From Spirochaetota bacterium (lineage in GTDB: Bacteria; Spirochaetota; B62-G9): DNA of 14,565 nt. This document shows positions 13,113 through 14,565 of this stretch, one piece after another. Each line of letters opens with the position of its first letter. The first letter of the stretch is position 1. The notes below the pieces were generated by a model. The model was given only the letters and a program-made list of their open reading frames with translations. It did no database searches and was not told where the DNA came from. Position numbers and translations under genes: made by a program. The stretch lies in NCBI GenBank assembly GCA_026990615.1, contig JALXDB010000363.1, positions 282-14,846 on the forward strand. The letters run 5' to 3'.

Positions 13113-14141
13113 ATGTGCAATATCTATATAACTCCCGATCTCTCCGAGAGGTTAAAAACCCAGAATATTCAGATTAAAGATATGGGTGAATACAAAAAGA
13201 TAAGCGTTATGTTTGTTGATATCCGAGGGTTTAGTCACCTCCTTGCAAGAGAAAATGCTACAAAAGTACACAAGATTCTCGATCTCTACTTTAGATTGCT
13301 CGTGTCTATTGTTCACAGATTCGATGGCATTGTGGATAAATTCTTAGGGGATGGGATGATGGCAGTGTGGGGACTGCCTCTTGAGAAAAAGATGGATCTG
13401 TACAACACGATAAGAACCGCCATTGAGATACGCATAGGCATGTTCAGGCTAATCCCTGAACTTGTTAGTATAGGGGAAGCACCACTGGAGATTGGAATCG
13501 GAATCGGTACAGGGTCTGTTCTTGCCGGGTTTATGGGTCCGAAATCAAGAAGGGAGTTTACCCTTGTGGGAAACTGTATAAACAGGGCGGCAAGACTACA
13601 GGCTGCAGCATTTGATAACAGGGTATACATTGATGAAAAAAGCGGAATTGAATCAAAAGTATATACATACAGGATTAAAATTCCCCAGTCAAAACGTCCA
13701 AAGGCTCTCATAGATGAAGAAATTTCCGAAGTGGAAGGAATTTACGAACTCAATCCAGACTTTGAAAAATTAAGGAGGCATCCAAGGGTTATAGTTGCAA
13801 AAATAGGAAGCATAAGAAAGATAGATGAAAAAAGAAGAAGTGCAGCCCTCATCAAGAGCATCGGCGAAGGCGGAATAGGCATAGAAATGCATGAAAAGGG
13901 TGCTGAAAACTTTAAAATCGGGGATAATATTTTGATAGACTGCAGAAAGCTAAAAATATTCGGTATTCAGGAGGCAAGAGGGATCATAGTTAGAAAACAG
14001 GAGTTGAATGGAACCGGAATATACAGATTAAAAACCCTAGATATAGGTGTAAAATTTTTAGAGATTCCTGAGGAAACAAAAAACAGGCTGCACAAGGTAT
14101 TACTCGGTAGAAGTGTTGTACAGAGTATGCTGTCAGAATGA
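13113..14141 (+). CDS. Class III adenylyl cyclase with PilZ-like C-terminal domain
   Basis: A 342-residue soluble protein. A short N-terminal extension (1-27) precedes a class III cyclase domain (~28-210), then a PilZ-like domain (~218-335). The catalytic set is complete: metal aspartates Asp36 (FVDIRGF) and Asp80 (LGDG), purine-site Lys76 (DKFLGDG) with Thr150, transition-state Asn157 and Arg161 (GNCINRAARL). The Lys/Thr pair is typical of bacterial adenylyl cyclases, so cAMP is the expected product. The PilZ-like part starts with RRHPR (221-225), matching RxxxR, but the second motif reads SIGEGG (249-254) where PilZ has D/NxSxxG. A c-di-GMP-responsive cAMP enzyme is therefore plausible but unproven. 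The ATG has AAGGA at 13101-13105 with a 7-base spacer. It is a paralog of the cyclase at 7653; the only other intact genes between them and this one are the antiporter and the toxin-antitoxin pair. Confidence 0.9.
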   Translation: MCNIYITPDLSERLKTQNIQIKDMGEYKKISVMFVDIRGFSHLLARENATKVHKILDLYFRLLVSIVHRFDGIVDKFLGDGMMAVWGLPLEKKMDLYNTIRTAIEIRIGMFRLIPELVSIGEAPLEIGIGIGTGSVLAGFMGPKSRREFTLVGNCINRAARLQAAAFDNRVYIDEKSGIESKVYTYRIKIPQSKRPKALIDEEISEVEGIYELNPDFEKLRRHPRVIVAKIGSIRKIDEKRRSAALIKSIGEGGIGIEMHEKGAENFKIGDNILIDCRKLKIFGIQEARGIIVRKQELNGTGIYRLKTLDIGVKFLEIPEETKNRLHKVLLGRSVVQSMLSE

Positions 14142-14484
14142 AGCTACACAGTATCTGGCCTAATAAATCTTTTACCTAAGTCCGGCCATCTTGCATCAGA
14201 TTACCAGATTTGCCATGGTTAAAAACATTTATAACAAATATTTTCAGCTTATGCCTTAAAGATGTTATGGTTATGTAATTCCAATTAAAAATAAATATAC
14301 AAATGCAAAACCAGACCTATTTCTGCCGAATTCGACTACTTATGAATACATCAATTTTCATTTTTCAACATGTACAACGAGTCTTTATACTACTGTCAAA
14401 GCTCCGATAGTGCTGTATAAAAACCATCAGCCGATTTAATTTTGATTTAATCAAGCAATCTTTATTAAAATACTTAAAAATTAT
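14142..14484. other. Non-coding stretch after the second cyclase
   Basis: No gene or clear terminator is seen. The segment 14239-14272 plus 14321-14334 resembles 12811-12856, differing mostly by transitions and by about 48 extra bases, so it may be a second remnant of the same element. TGGCC/GGCCA and TCTGG/CCAGA repeats near 14150-14206 are short and may be chance. Confidence 0.35.
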
Positions 14485-14512
14485 TTGACATTTAATATTT
14501 CAATTATATAAT
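14485..14512 (+). promoter_or_regulatory. Near-consensus promoter for a gene beyond the right edge
   Basis: TTGACA (14485-14490) and TATAAT (14507-14512) are both perfect, with a 16-bp spacer. Transcription would begin near 14519, and no start codon with a ribosome-binding site is found before the window ends. The downstream gene is unknown. Confidence 0.7.
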
Positions 14513-14565
14513 TAGTAATAATATTAAATTTATCATAATTAAAAAATTAAAACTAAATCTGTTTT

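Noticed and set aside
1..14565. CRISPR array, tRNA or rRNA genes
   Set aside because: No regularly spaced repeats, tRNA cloverleaf with a T-loop, or rRNA sequence was seen on either strand. The nested repeats at 10294-10365 do not fit a tRNA.

Overview
The window is an AT-rich bacterial chromosome segment. All recognisable proteins are bacterial: ClpB, a PAS/GAF histidine kinase, a REC-HD-GYP regulator, class III nucleotide cyclases, a DUF445 membrane protein, a CPA2-type antiporter and a DUF433/DUF5615 toxin-antitoxin pair. Promoters are sigma70-like, several with intact TATAAT boxes. Codons are A/T-ending and rich in AGA and ATA. Together this suggests a low-GC, free-living, probably anaerobic bacterium that depends heavily on second messengers. 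I cannot name the phylum from the sequence.

Layout. The left third is read leftward. It holds clpB (2702-5332) with a clear intrinsic terminator, then a soluble sensor histidine kinase (100-2559), then the first 11 codons of another gene running off the left edge (1-33). The ribosome-binding site of that last gene lies inside a strong hairpin. A 0.3 kb divergent intergenic region (5345-5650) carries two copies of a 15-bp palindrome. To its right everything is read rightward: a REC-HD-GYP c-di-GMP phosphodiesterase (5651-6763), a small DUF445 membrane protein (6918-7463), a cyclase with a PilZ-like tail (7653-8585), and a cation:proton antiporter (8907-10178) preceded by a fluoride riboswitch (8801-8847).

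From about 10.2 kb coding density collapses. This accessory region holds a two-gene toxin-antitoxin operon (10906-11498) with a palindrome inside its promoter, and about 1.6 kb of decayed DNA that includes a recognisable C-terminal relic of an IS91-like transposase (12479-12727). A second cyclase/PilZ-like protein (13113-14141) with its own good promoter follows. The last 0.4 kb is non-coding and ends in a near-perfect TTGACA-N16-TATAAT promoter that must serve a gene outside the window.

How the genes may work together (inference). The HD-GYP protein would degrade c-di-GMP when phosphorylated, possibly by the nearby kinase, which has no linked partner of its own. The two cyclases couple a cAMP-type catalytic domain to a domain resembling a c-di-GMP receptor, so the locus may connect the two second messengers. 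The distal cyclase keeps all the usual catalytic residues. The proximal one has lost the purine-binding Lys and the transition-state Asn, so the pair may have divided into a catalytic and a sensory or altered-specificity member. The antiporter is an independent ion-stress unit controlled by fluoride.
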